A stretch of 64,000 nt of DNA, from NCBI GenBank assembly GCA_023091665.1, contig JALJCQ010000009.1, positions 1,488,001 to 1,552,000 of the forward strand. Reading direction: 5' to 3'. Positions within the stretch are counted from its first letter, which is position 1. The number at the start of each line of letters is the position of its first letter. Below, one piece after another: positions 63,744 to 64,000 of this stretch. The notes below the pieces were generated by a model. It saw only the letters and a list, made by a program, of their open reading frames with translations, did no database searches and had not been told where the DNA came from. The stretch comes from Pythium myriotylum. Its lineage: Eukaryota > Oomycota > Peronosporomycetes > Pythiales > Pythiaceae. The position numbers and the translations under genes are program-made.

Positions 63744-64000
63744 ATCTTCAAGCAAAAACAACTCCAGTAGCATGTCTCGGTTCGACGCAGACGGCGACAT
63801 CGAGATGGTCGCTACCCCAGTCTACGAATTCATCAAGGCACCGCGGCTTGTTGCTTGGAGCCAGCAAAAAGGATGCCAAGCCCGAGAAGGTTAAGATGAT
63901 GCGTGCTGACGGCGGCACTGCTGGCATGCGCATGGCCGTGATCAATGAGGTGCTCGAGGTGCCTCTCTGTGTTGATACGGGAGCTGACTGTAATGTTGTG
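63744..64000 (+). pseudogene. Ty3/gypsy gag end and protease start, continues beyond the window
   Basis: MSRFDADGDIEMVATPVYEF near 63773, a frame change near 63850-63870, then INEVLEVPLCVDTGADCNVV, whose DTGAD is the aspartic protease active site. It completes the gag interrupted at 57824. The rest of pol should lie to the right of the window. Confidence 0.7.

Noticed and set aside
1..64000. Alternative genetic code, because several genes show lone in-frame stops
   Set aside because: All three stop codons appear in such positions, normal ORFs end at all three, and most interrupted genes also have frameshifts. Simple decay is enough, except perhaps for the shared copia UGA.

Overview
This is eukaryotic DNA made almost entirely of transposable elements, many nested in one another. 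I think the host is an oomycete or a related stramenopile. That is inferred from the mix of elements (Utopia-like non-LTR, Ty1/copia, Ty3/gypsy, piggyBac, PIF/Harbinger with a Myb-like partner, MULE, hAT, pogo/DDE_1, Tc1/mariner, Helitron) and from predicted GT-AG introns of only 57-69 nt. There are no bacterial operons, rRNA genes, CRISPR arrays or convincing tRNA genes. Only two stretches might be host genes: a small Stc1-like zinc protein near 54 kb and an unrecognised minus-strand protein near 55 kb.

Region by region. 1-12.3 kb holds a long but frameshifted Utopia-like non-LTR retrotransposon, with a C2H2 finger, an RNase H placed before the reverse transcriptase, and a restriction-like endonuclease. 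Broken relatives follow it, and its 3' end abuts sequence resembling the 3' part of U2 snRNA. 12.3-13.7 kb has a rearranged LTR, a large palindrome and a piggyBac MITE. 13.8-16 kb is a PIF/Harbinger element. 16.2-21.9 kb lies between 38-bp inverted repeats and contains Tc1/mariner and MULE transposase remnants plus unknown ORFs. 22-26.7 kb has a further Utopia fragment, a SANT-like remnant, a pogo/DDE_1 transposase and one half of a hAT gene. 26.7-32.7 kb is a nearly complete copia element inserted in that hAT gene. 33-41 kb has an inverted Utopia/U2-like copy, small piggyBac-type elements and a SAP-domain pseudogene.

41.1-50 kb is the most interesting part. An 8.8-kb segment is bounded by matching TTAA-CCCTTTCGCGAACG ends. 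It carries two P-loop kinase ORFs, a SANT plus DOT1-like methyltransferase remnant, a spliced coiled-coil gene, and a double-chromodomain ORF in frame with a piggyBac transposase but separated from it by one UGA. A 323-bp piggyBac MITE abuts it and shares one TTAA. 50.3-55.5 kb contains a second MULE remnant, the end of a Helitron helicase, the Stc1-like gene and the unknown protein. 55.9-64 kb is a Ty3/gypsy element whose gag is interrupted by a solo LTR, with a second copia element inserted before its protease.

Most coding regions are damaged by frameshifts or stops. The copia gag-pol ORFs are the best preserved. Both copia copies carry the same in-frame UGA inside the integrase core, which makes it either a recoding site or an inherited lesion. 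Everything here was read by eye without searches or alignments, so family names rest on motifs and boundaries are approximate unless terminal repeats fix them.
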